Assembly: GCF_020379485.1 (NCBI RefSeq)
Contig: NC_063437.1
Location: forward strand, 19,555,726-19,619,725
Length of the DNA stretch: 64,000 nucleotides
Direction of reading: 5' to 3'
Source: Brassica napus
Taxonomy: Eukaryota > Streptophyta > Magnoliopsida > Brassicales > Brassicaceae
Shown here: positions 1 to 11,299 of the stretch, piece by piece
Layout of the letters: the number at the start of each line of letters is the position of its first letter
Position numbering within the stretch: position 1 is the stretch's first letter
Position numbers and translations under genes: made by a program
The notes under the pieces: model-generated
The model's database searches: none
Seen by the model: only the letters and a program-made list of their open reading frames with translations
Told to the model about the DNA's origin: nothing

Positions 1-1150
1 CAATCCTAAAAATCCCAGTTTAAACACCGGTTCTGTGTTTTATTTTCCTTTTTCATTTATTTTTTTTCTCTTTTGTTTGGAACCTCCATTTAAGAAGCGC
101 CGATGGAGGTGGTCTAAAATAAATCATTTACTACTACGTGCTACTAACACTTTAAAAAATACAGAAACTTGGCTTAATGGCATTTTTAACTTAATTATTG
201 AAATACGTGTATAGTTAACCTTCGCCAAACCGTGGTTTTAGTTTCTTCCATTTTAGACATTATCGTCTTTAACTCTTATTTAACAGATAATTTTGTGTAC
301 CACCATCATCTTATACGCTTTCGTAACTTCGTGTATAGAACTGAACGATATACGTTCTAAAATTTTGTGGTTATGTTAATTATTTTCTCTTCTCACTTGT
401 CAAGTTGTCTTGGTCTATTGGTAATAGAACTCCAGCTGGAACTTGTGTCCTGAATTCCATACACCTCAACCATTTGGTTGTCATACTGATAGATTAATTG
501 AATACCCAGTTTCGTGGATTTAGTCTTTAAACCTAAAACTTTTAAGATTCACACGGTTGAAAGAAAAAAATCTTCACGGTGGATTGTCGTGTGGATGATC
601 AAATTCAAATAGTCGATGCACGTTTTCATATGAACGGTCTAAATATGCTTGATCAACCTCAAAATAGTAGTATCCGTCAATCAATTTCAATACCACCATA
701 TATCTCCCGATTACCAAATATTCGTTGAAATCTTTCCCTATATCCAATAAAAGGTTGTTTATCTCTCAATTTAATATCATATATTAAATAAAAAGGTATA
801 AAGCATATGGGGGATGATTATCCACCACTGTGCTCTAAATTGAAAATCTACGTCCAGTGATAACTTGTAAAACTTTCACACCAACGGATCAAAAGCGTTG
901 CCTCTAGATTTTGAAACCAGTCAGAACAATTAAGGGAACACGTACACACAAGAGTACACATGCATGATACAACACACAAGACATACCATGTCTGAAAAGA
1001 TCAGCCAAATTACAAAACTACCCTAGTTGTCTCTCTTCTACGTGAATATACATGCGCATACATAACATAGCAGCGGTATATATATAATACACATCGCAGA
1101 GACCCACCTTCTTTATTTCAGAACAAAAAAGAAGCAAGAAAGAAAGTATA
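1..1150. other. Upstream region of the acyltransferase gene
   Basis: AT-rich non-coding DNA with no recognisable gene. A TATA-like run at about 1077-1088 lies some 65 bases before the start codon at 1151 and is the likely core promoter of the next gene. Nothing else is supported. Confidence 0.5.
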
Positions 1151-2443
1151 ATGGGATCACTGGTTCATGTCAAAGAAGCCACAGTTATTACTCCTTCCGA
1201 CCAAACACCTTCTTGTGTTCTGTCCCTCTCCGCCTTAGATTCTCAACTCTTCCTCCGATTCACAATCGAATACCTCCTCATTTACTCACCCGTTTCCGAC
1301 CCGGTTTCTCTCTCGGGTCGTCTCAAATCAGCACTCTCTCGCGCTCTTGTTCCTTACTTCCCTTTCTCCGGCCGTGTCCGTGAGAGACCCAACGACGGAA
1401 GTCTCGAGGTTAACTGCCGTGGCCAAGGTGCTCTGTTTCTCGAAGCCGTAACTGATCACCTCACGTGCCTTGACTTCCACAAAGCTCCCCGGCACGTGAC
1501 TAGCTGGAGAAAGCTTCTCTCACTCAACGTCGTCGACGTCCTCGCCGGTGCGCCGCCTCTCGTCGTCCAGCTCACTTGGCTCAGAGACGGTGGCGCCGCT
1601 TTAGCCGTCGGTGTTAACCACTGCCTCTCCGATGGCATCGGAAGCGCCGAGTTTATCACCTTGTTCGCCGAGTTATCGATAGACTCGCTGAGTCAGACCG
1701 AGTTGAAACGGAGACACCTCTGGGATCGCCGCTTGCTTAACCCGTCTCCGGTTCGTGACTCGTTGAGCCACCCTGAGTTCAACCGAGTTCCCGACCTCTG
1801 CGGGTTCGTCAACCGGTTCAACGCCGAGCGACTCGTTCCGACCTCCGTCGTCTTCGAGAAACAGAGACTTACAGAGCTGAAGAAACTCGCGAGTCGACTC
1901 GGTGAGTCCAGTACCAAACACACATCGTTCGAGGTGCTCTCTGCGCACGTGTGGCGGAGCTGGGCGAGATCACTGAACTTACCATCGAGCCAAACCGTCA
2001 AGCTTTTGTTCAGCGTCAACATCCGAGACCGAGTCAAACCGAGTTTACCCGCCGGGTTCTACGGGAACGCCTTCGTCGTCGGGTGCGCGCAAACCACCGT
2101 GAAAGACTTGACGGAGAAAGGATTACGCCACGCGGCGAAGCTGGTGAAACAAGCGAAGGAGAGAGTCGGAGATGATTACGTCAGGTCGGTGGTGGAAGCC
2201 GTGAGCAAGGCCAAGTGTCCTGACTCGGTCGGAGTCTTGATAATTTCGCAGTGGTCACGCCTCGGTTTAGAGAAGCTTGATTTCGGTTTTGGTAAACCGG
2301 TTCACGTGGGATCGGTTTGCTGCGACCGGTACTGTTTGTTGCTTCCGGTTCCTGAACGAAGTGACGCGGTTAAAGTAATGGTCGCCGTCCCGTCAAGCGC
2401 CGTTGACTCCTACGAGAATCTTGTGACTAGTCCTAAAAATTAG
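1151..2443 (+). CDS. BAHD-family (HXXXD-type) acyltransferase, At2g40230-like
   Basis: Single-exon gene of 430 residues, the usual BAHD length. BAHD enzymes move an acyl group from acyl-CoA to an alcohol or amine in the cytosol; the substrates of this one cannot be read from sequence. The catalytic HXXXD motif is HCLSD at residues 157-161. The structural DFGWG motif appears as DFGFG at about 377-381. A basic RDR stretch follows the conserved LLFSVNIR segment near residue 292. The start MGSLVHVKEA is typical of this subfamily and a TATA-like run lies about 65 bases upstream. It closely resembles what I recall of Arabidopsis At2g40230. No breaks are seen, so it looks functional. Short open frames on the other strand inside it are shadows. 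Confidence 0.95.
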   Translation: MGSLVHVKEATVITPSDQTPSCVLSLSALDSQLFLRFTIEYLLIYSPVSDPVSLSGRLKSALSRALVPYFPFSGRVRERPNDGSLEVNCRGQGALFLEAVTDHLTCLDFHKAPRHVTSWRKLLSLNVVDVLAGAPPLVVQLTWLRDGGAALAVGVNHCLSDGIGSAEFITLFAELSIDSLSQTELKRRHLWDRRLLNPSPVRDSLSHPEFNRVPDLCGFVNRFNAERLVPTSVVFEKQRLTELKKLASRLGESSTKHTSFEVLSAHVWRSWARSLNLPSSQTVKLLFSVNIRDRVKPSLPAGFYGNAFVVGCAQTTVKDLTEKGLRHAAKLVKQAKERVGDDYVRSVVEAVSKAKCPDSVGVLIISQWSRLGLEKLDFGFGKPVHVGSVCCDRYCLLLPVPERSDAVKVMVAVPSSAVDSYENLVTSPKN

Positions 2444-4055
2444 AGCATAGATAAATTCCAATTTTCACTCTTTTATATTTTTTGAAAATAAATGAGGAAC
2501 CTCCCTCCATTGACGTATAATAGTTTTGACTTTATAAATCCTTCGTGGTTTTTGTTATATTTTGGTTACTTCCTACGCAAAACTTCCATTTTTGTTTATT
2601 CATCGAAATATAAATAATCGATTATAGATTTGTAGTCCATGATCAATTGATAGCCATTCTCAGGCCCATAACATCATTTGAACAAACAAATTCAAACTTA
2701 ACTACGCTGTTAAAATTGTTGCATGATCCCATATTTTTGTAATCGTGCATCAAAAAGGATTAAAGTTCTATTTGGGATCCGTGATAGTCTTGGTGTTGTT
2801 GCTTTGGTCCCATGAAGCGCGATTGATGCAATAGTATGTGTCGGCAGAACAATAAGCATGATTGGCTATTATTATGTCAAAAACATTTCTTCTCCCGCTT
2901 TAATCTCATTTGAATGTATCATCAAATTTTTAGTATACTGTAAGTTGTTTTTGAATAATTGTATCCTTCATCTTAGTCATAAGAGTTTCTGCCTTTTTTG
3001 GATGAATCATTAAAATATTAGAAAATTAGTCTTGTAAAAAAACATTTGTATAATCTTGCAAACGTGTTATTTTGATATAGAATTCATTAAACTAACCATA
3101 TTTGATACATCACACACATTTCAGCAAATGAATCCCTTCTTGAAATATTAATCATATCCAAATTCATCACATGTCTTGTTTTTAGTATAATATATATAGA
3201 GTTTTAACAATTTCTCACTATTCAAGATTCTCAAAAATATTAAATCGCAATGACCTATGGCCATGAGCAGAGAGTCACCATTGGAACCGCCCCATTAAAT
3301 ATTAAAAATAGTTTAACTAAATTATGATTAGTTGGATATGTTTAATTGTGGTTAAGTAGTACTGACATGTCCAAGTCATACTGACATGTCGCAGTTTATA
3401 TGTGGTTCCACGCTAATAATAGAGTCATTTACATTTAGTAACTAATCATTCTAGAGCGAACTTTGGCACTCAGATACCATAACATATATAATGATATATA
3501 CAATCATACAAATTATTTTTATTTTGTCAACGATAACTACGTTATCACTTGAGACATGAATCGACTCATTTATATTTATGGTTGTGGGTATCTCAATTAT
3601 TTGAGATTTGTACCTTAAAAAGTCAGCTCGACCAAAGGGAACGAACCCTGTACAAATTATGAATATCTTAATGGTTGACTTTTAAATTTCATTTTATTTT
3701 ATAGCCAGCATGGAACTACTAACTAACCACGTCTTTCTACCAATAAATGAATTTTTTTATTTAATTTAAGTTCCACCATACGAGTAGAAATAATATATAC
3801 TATTATCCAATCTATATGCATATTGATATTTTGTAATCTCTTACGTCGGTTTTTATAGGTTTCATATGATGTGATAACTGGATGCATGTTATCTTAATAC
3901 AACTAATTATTAATATAAAAATAGAGTGATCCTTTATAGAATTAGTAGAACTATTTAGATATTAATTTATACTGTTCATAATAGAATAATAAATTAATGT
4001 CAAAAACTTCGGTATCCTTTTCTTGCTAATTTCTTTAGAGCTGGCAAAATGTTAG
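2444..4055. other. Intergenic, no gene seen
   Basis: About 1.6 kb of AT-rich DNA. I see no coding similarity and no clear transposon ends. In Arabidopsis, ABI4 and AGL48 lie between these flanking genes as I recall; no trace of either is visible here. Confidence 0.45.
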
Positions 4056-4261
4056 TGCAAAGGCCCAAACTATAGTATAAAAAACATAACAACAGAAACC
4101 CAATAAGAAACATTACATGGGCTTAACATAAATGCCCATGTCTGCCTCAACCCTAGGGTTTTCAGGGGTATATATTCCGAGTTACGCTTCCTTCTCTCTT
4201 CTTGCTACCGTCACCGGGGAATATAGCCGAGTAAGGTTTTGAGAAAAAGAGTTCCTCCGCA
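4056..4261 (+). promoter_or_regulatory. Ribosomal-protein-type promoter (site II plus telo-box)
   Basis: Three site-II-like elements are visible: GGCCCA at 4062, TGGGCT at 4118 and GCCCAT near 4134. A telo-box AACCCTA begins at 4149, directly followed by GGGTTTT. A TATATAT run lies near 4169. Site II together with a telo-box is the established arrangement of plant translation-machinery genes, which fits the eL41 gene just downstream. Confidence 0.7.
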
Positions 4262-4426
4262 ATGAGAGCCAAGGTATACTCATCATTCAAATCTTGCTAG
4301 TAATCTGTTACCTCTCTTTTGTATCATTTGGCTAAGTTCTTTTTTGTTCTTGTTTTACAGTGGAAGAAGAAGCGTATGAGGAGGTTGAAGAGGAAGAGAC
4401 GAAAGATGAGACAGCGATCTAAGTAG
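4262..4426 (+). CDS. RPL41: 60S ribosomal protein eL41 (RPL41), 25 residues
   Basis: Two exons, 4262-4273 and 4361-4426, joined over an intron with GT and a TTTTACAG acceptor. The product starts MRAKWKKK and is 25 residues long, almost all Lys and Arg, exactly the size and composition of eL41, the smallest ribosomal protein. It sits at the large-subunit interface side in the cytosolic ribosome. The first exon encodes only four residues. The upstream site-II and telo-box elements agree with ribosomal-protein regulation. Arabidopsis has an L41 gene (At2g40205 as I recall) at this place in the order, next to bHLH51. The gene is too short for normal gene-length filters and is easily missed. Confidence 0.9.
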
Positions 4427-4953
4427 ACAGAGAGTGACTCCTCTCTTGAAGACTTCGCTTTCCTGTTATTTCATTTCGCTAAGTACTTTTGTTTCGATCT
4501 TGTTTCAGTTCTAAGTGTTCTTGTCTTCGTTTTTGTCGGATTGTATGGATCCTCAATTAACGTTAAATCTTTATCTTTCTAATCATGTTTTCATTAAAAT
4601 AATGTTTATCATCTTGCAAATGCTAATTATCGTAGAGATCTTTATTGAATCCCTCAGATTTTGGTTATATACGCTTAGAATATACATGCCTTGTTTTGGT
4701 TAGGAAGAAAACGTAACCTACACGTAACACTTGGTTAGGTTATATACACTTAGAAAACGTAACACCAATAGTGTTTAACTTCTCGCAAATGCTAATCTTC
4801 GTATAGATCTTATGGAATATCTCGGATTTAGGTTACTTAATCTTAGAATATACAAACATTGTTTTGTTTAGGAAGAAAATGTAACCTACACGTAACGCTT
4901 GTGAACAAATAATGCGATCTGTGTATAGTAGTAAGATGGTATTACGAAAAATG

Positions 4954-6392
4954 TCATTGTGAGTAATGAGAAGAGAGGAACCATCTCTGTCTTTTACTTC
5001 TAATCCTAGAAACCGAAGAAGTAGACGAGGAAGACGAAGATGCGATACGGTTTAACGCAGCGCACAGAGATTGCTTCAATGCTTTTGCGGATGAAACACT
5101 GTTTGTTGTTGTGTCCTTGCAGTTGCTGTCTTTTAAAATGAAGTTGATTCTCAATCTTCCTCCAACGCAGATGATCTCAGCTTGTAATGTTTCGAGCTGA
5201 AACTTTGTGAGGACCCTAATGATCTCCGAGATTGCCTCTGGTTGATCTTCGCAGCAAAAAGAAGCTTTGAAGATGATGGTGTCTGGTTCAAAGTCATTGG
5301 AGATGGTTTCAGGCTGAACAGTTACTTCATCTGCTTCTGTCGGAAGTTCTTGGGAGGTTGGAGACTGTGTTGCTGTTTGTTTGAGCTCCTTCACTTGTTC
5401 TATCACTGTCGCTAATAGAGCTGCTTTGTCTAACTGTTTAGAATCAATGTAAAAAAGCCTGTTTACTCAAAGGGGATTTCATTACTAAACCGAAGTGTTG
5501 AGATAGCAATGAAATGAAGACTCTTTTGATCAAAACTTTATTGAGGAGTTGTCTTGTGACTCATCTATATAACACAATGTTTTTTAAACCGAATTGGAAA
5601 CTAAACCGGATGGTTCAACTAGAATTCACATTTTTATAGATATATTAACTTTTAATATATAAAATTTAAAATAATTATAGTATATACGATTCATAACTAG
5701 AATATGAATGAATATGCAACTCTAAAACACTGGAAATATTAACTAGTTTTTCCTGTTCACAAATTTTTGATAATTTTAATAATTTTTATCTGATTCAATA
5801 TTTAAAATCCACCTAACTACATAACCGGTTCACTGTTGAAAATGGTCTAACTCTATAAATATATAATTAGTCCGGTTTTAAGAACATTGATTTAACAACA
5901 CATGTGTCAAACCAAGTCAGGTCCAAAACCGGTTCACTCAGATTAAACATTCTTGAACCGAAACAAGCCGGTTTCAGTTTTACTGCTAGTTTGAGACCTT
6001 ATCTACTATCAGTTCTTGTCAGTAGAGCCGTAACTAAACCGAAACATTTCAATCTTGCTTGACGAGTCAAGTCAAATAAAACAAGAACAAGTTGTGAACT
6101 AGAGACATACCTTGTCGGAATTAGGGACAAGTTTCCGGAGAGCAGAGAGGTGAGAATTAATCCGATCACGGCGTCTCTTCTCAGCCAGACGGTGGCTTCT
6201 TGAAAGTAACTCACCTTTCTCTATCCCACCGACAAACTCATCCGACGGGAAGTTGCCGGAGGAGGAAGAAGAAGAGAAGCCGAGATTAAAGCGGCTAAGA
6301 TCAGAATCAGATTGTAATAGTGAACATGAGAGCATATTATATGGACTGTTGGAATCAGACCACTTGGCTGCTGACTCGTACGAGTTCTCCAT
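4954..6392 (-). CDS. BHLH51: bHLH transcription factor, bHLH51-like (At2g40200)
   Basis: Two exons on the minus strand: 6392-6111 and 5433-4954, total 253 residues. The basic region SRSHRLAEKRRRDRINSHL carries the H-E-R residues needed for E-box binding. Helix 1 continues to LRKLVPNSDK at the exon border, and exon 2 opens LDKAALLATVIEQVKELK, giving helix 2. A C-terminal ACT-like region follows (IIFKASFCCEDQPEAISEI). The protein ends with a conserved RQRWFLSSHYSQ tail. This layout is that of the bHLH30/32/51/106/107 group of nuclear regulators. I chose the start MENSYES at 6392 because it matches the recalled homologue; an in-frame ATG five codons upstream (6407) is possible. No lesions seen. 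Confidence 0.92.
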
Positions 6393-9300
6393 CCCCCGAG
6401 TAACCAATAAAGAATTGTTTATTTTATTTTCTTATTTTTTAAAGGTAAGTAATAGTGCAAACTCTAAAGCTCAGAACTGAAAGAGGTTATGTTCTGTTTT
6501 GTTTTTTGGAAGATGGAAGTGTGGAACTGAGTGGGATAGAGAGAGCTTGTAGTTTGTGTTTCGATCTAAATAATGAAAGGAGAAATTAAGGTTGATGGTG
6601 ATTGGTGTGATGGTCGTTCTAGACTTTTATTGGTTTCTCCTTTTTAATATATAAAATTTAATTTTCTATCTTTGGTAAAATTTTATTTTCTACTAATTGT
6701 ATATACTTTCAGAAGCCGCAATTTTATGTTGAAATTTCGCTGAAAATTTAAGAGTAATTGTACCCCATGCACTAGACTTTTATCCTAATTCACCCAAAAT
6801 TTAACTACACGTGATTTTTAGAATTCTATGGTTTATATCATTTCTTTTTACCATCCTAAATTTGTAATATTCTTTTTTATATAACTAAAACATGCTTCAA
6901 ATCTAGGAGCATTATTACCCTTTGCTATCTCAGATAAATTAATTATATAATTAAATTTTTTTAACATTTTAAAATAATTATATCACTAACAACTACAAGA
7001 GGATAAGAGGAAGTATAATCTCTCTTTTTTGAAGTTCTTTTTAATAATTCTTTTTGTCTTTCGTATTTTCTTAATATTTGCTTGCCTGAAATACTTCAAA
7101 ATCTATAATAGATTTGAAATTTATAAATATCGGATATTTTTGCAATTTTAAAACATCTACGATAGTCAAGACGGATCCATGAGGCCAGTTTTCAAAAAGA
7201 AAAAAAGACGGATCCACCACAATTTCGTAGTGAAGCTCATTTTTTAAAACCTTGATCTATATGACTAGTCGTCTACCCATTTGATCACAGGAAACGTGAG
7301 TACCAAAAAATTCTTTCAAGATCCTACTTGCGTACATGTTGATCGAATGGTGGTCGAAATACTTACTAGACCAATAGTATGGGGAGATGAATGTAAGGGT
7401 TTTGTTTACTTTTTTTTTTTGACTAATAGTTTTGTTTACTTATATCAAGTAAAGTACATCTACAAGTTTTTGGGTGGGATTAATGTACAAGTTGTTTTCT
7501 TGATCTAATAATACAAGATAGGGATTTTCAGTTTGAAAGTTTTAGTCGTTCAAATCAAATAGGTATGTCTCCCCACTTTAATCATAAGGAAAAAGACCAA
7601 CTAAAATCGAATATTTGAAATAGTCGGAAAGTTGAATTTGACAACGATTAATCTTCAATCATAATCATTGGAGGGAGATGCTTTTATCTTTAGTTTCTAT
7701 GTGTACAAAAGTTTTCACCGGGATCGGTGGTCTCACACACATCACTCCTACTCGAATCATTTTTCTACGATTTTTAATATATTTAAAATGACCAGAGTTT
7801 GGATAGGAACAAATAATAATATTTTGTCCTCCATATCCACATTTTTCTCCGCTTTCTCGAAGTATTTCCTTCGCCATATCCACTCAACATGTATACGGTA
7901 TTCATTTTTGCAACATCGTAAATTTACTACATATATATATATATATATATGTTAGTCTATGGTTGAGTGCAAAACTTAAAAAGTCGAAATAGATACACCA
8001 TTTTTTGTAATGGTGTTGCATGGGATATTGTTTTTGACGAGACAATGTGAAGAGGCATGCCTATATACATGAAAGTCCACGAATAACAGCACAATCAATT
8101 CAAAGATACTTAATTATGTCAATATATGCAGTCTTCTTACTTTATTGGTGTCGTAAGTTGATTACAGAAGAAAATGGTCTCTTTCTTTAAAGAGTAAGCC
8201 TAATCTTCAACTTCAAAACTTCCCATAACTCCTACATATCAACGTTTCATTGCTTTGTTTTCATATTTTTAAAACTTAAGAAAAAGAATAAAAAAGGACT
8301 TGTAGGTGGATACTGGGTTATTCTAAATTCTATATCTATCTATCTATATCTATCTTGTTCTTCGTCAATGATCGAGTGGAAAAGGTTTAGTAATGCTAAA
8401 TATATGAAAATATTTTCTTTGAAAAGATAGGTGAGAATAAAAGTTAGACCAATATAAATTCAAAACAAACTCATTTAAAACATGGGTTGAATTTCAAAGT
8501 TATACTTGTATTTGGCAATCTCGCTAATTTTTTTGAACAACTCTCTTTTCTTAGATTTTTATATTTTTGAGAAGTAAAGCTCCTAAATCATAGGAAGATT
8601 TTAAATAATCAATTTATATTAAATAACAAATGATCAGACATAACATGTAATCTAATAGTTTGTGACAATATCATCATTGTGGTACCATCTAAATTTGAAA
8701 GTAGCTGCGAATTCTAAAAAAAAGGGTCATGTAGAGATTTAAGACATTGCTTCGTTTGAATGAAAGTAAGAACAGACTGACATAAACCAAGTGTATCAAA
8801 TCGTATATGTTATAGGTGGTAACTAAAAAGTTTTTTTTTTGAACATCGGTAACTAAAAAGTATAAAACTATACATTTCCAACTAGAAAGACTGGAATTAT
8901 TTGGAAAAAAAATATTTTATGCACATCGACAGAAAAACAAGCTTTAACTTAGATTTGGTGGCGCTTCTTGTCACATATTCACATGCGTAGTGAGAAGCCT
9001 ATTCAATTAATCAATAGCTGTGGTTATGATAAGTCACCAAAGCTTACTCGTTTTGAAAAATTTATTTGCCAATATCTTTAAATTTGCGTAAATCAAGATA
9101 TGTAGGGCCAAAAGTAGCACTTCAGATCAGCAGTTTCATACCACACATTGAAATAAATGATTTCAAAAAGATTGCACTCAGATTTGAGTTTATCAAGTCA
9201 TTGGCATGTTCTTACTCACTGACACTCGAGTTCTGTCATCTGTGGGCAGATTTTTATCAATCAATCTGATCATGGAATGTTTCTGAGTAAAGTTGATTGA

Positions 9301-11299
9301 AAAAGCATACAAATATGAATGAGAACTTATTTCTAGCAGATCATATATCTAAAATAGAAAAATACAGTTTAGTTTAGACAAGACTCAATCACTAACTACC
9401 TCTATTTCATTTAAAATGTTGTTATTTTTGTTTCTACAAGAACATTGCTTTATCTTTTCTCAGTTTTATTTAAATTCTTGAGTTTATTATTAACTGGAGA
9501 AATAAACCCAAGGATATAATTAAATCCTTGGTAATTATGATAATCATATTAAGAAAACGAGTAATTTGTTAGTTTCTTTTTGCTTTCCGTCGTATATTGC
9601 ATCATTTTTAGCCTTTCTATAAAGAACAATTACTACTACCGACAACCAAGACTTGTTTTCTTTATGTTTCAGTTTAGATCTTTGAAAGTAAATTTTGGGT
9701 AATTTAACTCTTTTTTTAATAAAGCATTTTGTGAAATAATCAGAACATCTCTCATAATTTCAAGATGAAAACGTTTTCGCAGGTAATGTTTTATACGCAG
9801 CTTAAGAACTATTGCTGGCACAGTGCCACTGCCTGATACTATTCCTTCACCTCGTACTTTGGTGTCGTGAACACTTTAACACATTCGTTTTTATTGTATT
9901 TCTCAAGTACATGCAATAGGCTTACATCGCAAGTAATTGTTTGTCAGTTAATAAAATACATTTATGGAAACGAATCATTTGAGTAAAGTTTTCTTCTATG
10001 CCCCTGGAGGCAAGGACCAAGACCATGTTACCCGCGTGACCACAAACAATCACTTGAGAACATTGAAAAGAAGTAAATCATTACAAAGTACCAAAAACCA
10101 ATAACAAATATGTAACTTCTTGAGAAAACAAAATAATTATCTGAAACTTATCGCATATTCCGAATTTCGAACTCCGTATCACTAAAACTATTGCATTCTT
10201 CATGCGTAGATAGGATCAGATCGAATGGGGGCATTGATGATTCAATCATGCGAAGCTGTGGCTTCCTATAAGCCTACTTTTGTTGACATTTTTTCTTTGA
10301 ATTGTCTTTTTAGCGCATTGATTTTATCTGCTCTAAAATCTTAGTGTATCTAAGTCACATATATCTGTTGTACATTGTCCACACATGATAAATGATTAGC
10401 TGTCACCTCAAGTTTGAATAATAAAATAGCCGTTTGCTGTAAAAAAAAAGAAAAAAAAAGATAAATGATTAGCTAACCAATGCAAGTTGAGATATAATAC
10501 ATGTATAGATTTGGTGGTGACGGCACCTGCCGACCCAACATTGTAAGAGGAACGCGTTGTCGAAGGTTTGTGATGGCGATAACACCTTATCAAACTAAAT
10601 ATAGCCAAAATCTTCTTTTGTTTGACATCAGTGTTCTTTTCAAACATTTAAAGGCCAAAACTTTTGTGATATAAATTGGGCTTATGAGCTTAGAACAGGG
10701 TTACATCTGGTTGAAGCTTCTAAAGGAAGAGAAAATTTAGTTAAACTAAGCAGTTTATATAGTTGAAAGAAAAATTCTCTACAATAGTTTTTAAAAGCTT
10801 TCATCACAAAAATAAATTCACAGGAGAAAAAAAAACCAAAATAATCTCCATTAAAAATTTAAAAGTTTTTTTGGGTGGTGTTTAGAGTTTAAAATTATGA
10901 TTTATGGTCTAGAATTTAGAATTTATCTATAAATTCTAAAATAATAATAATTTAAATAAATGTTTTAAAACTATCTATTTATAAAAAAATTATGTACATT
11001 AAATATATTATTCAGTAATTTTTTTTTATTTTTGCTTTCTAATGAAAGCTATTTTATTTATTTTCTTTCTTATGGGCTAGTTCAGCTTTATATGAGATTT
11101 GCCTTGGTTGAAACATACTGCCATAAATATGATCACTAAGTCAAAAGCCTAGAGCACATAACAATCTTTCTGAATAAACTCAGTTTCTAACATTAACAAG
11201 TTGTATTTTCTTTTAGCAGAATCAGTGGCATAAAAAATGGTATAACCTAGCTCGTCTTGTGAGGTTAAAAGTTAATGTAATCAGCAGTTCTTTAAGTAA
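6393..11299. other. Long intergenic region, no gene supported
   Basis: Nearly 5 kb of AT-rich DNA between the bHLH promoter and the ALG11 remnant. It contains an (AT)n run at about 7930-7951 and a TCTA-rich microsatellite at 8331-8356. Open frames here are short and lack recognisable domains. No terminal repeats stand out. Confidence 0.4.

Noticed and set aside
1456..2175. Open frames overlapping the BAHD acyltransferase
   Set aside because: They are shadows of the GC-rich coding sequence in other frames; none has domain similarity.
6253..6480. Plus-strand acidic frame (EEEEEEKPRLKRLRSESD)
   Set aside because: Antisense of bHLH51 exon 1 serine-rich codons.
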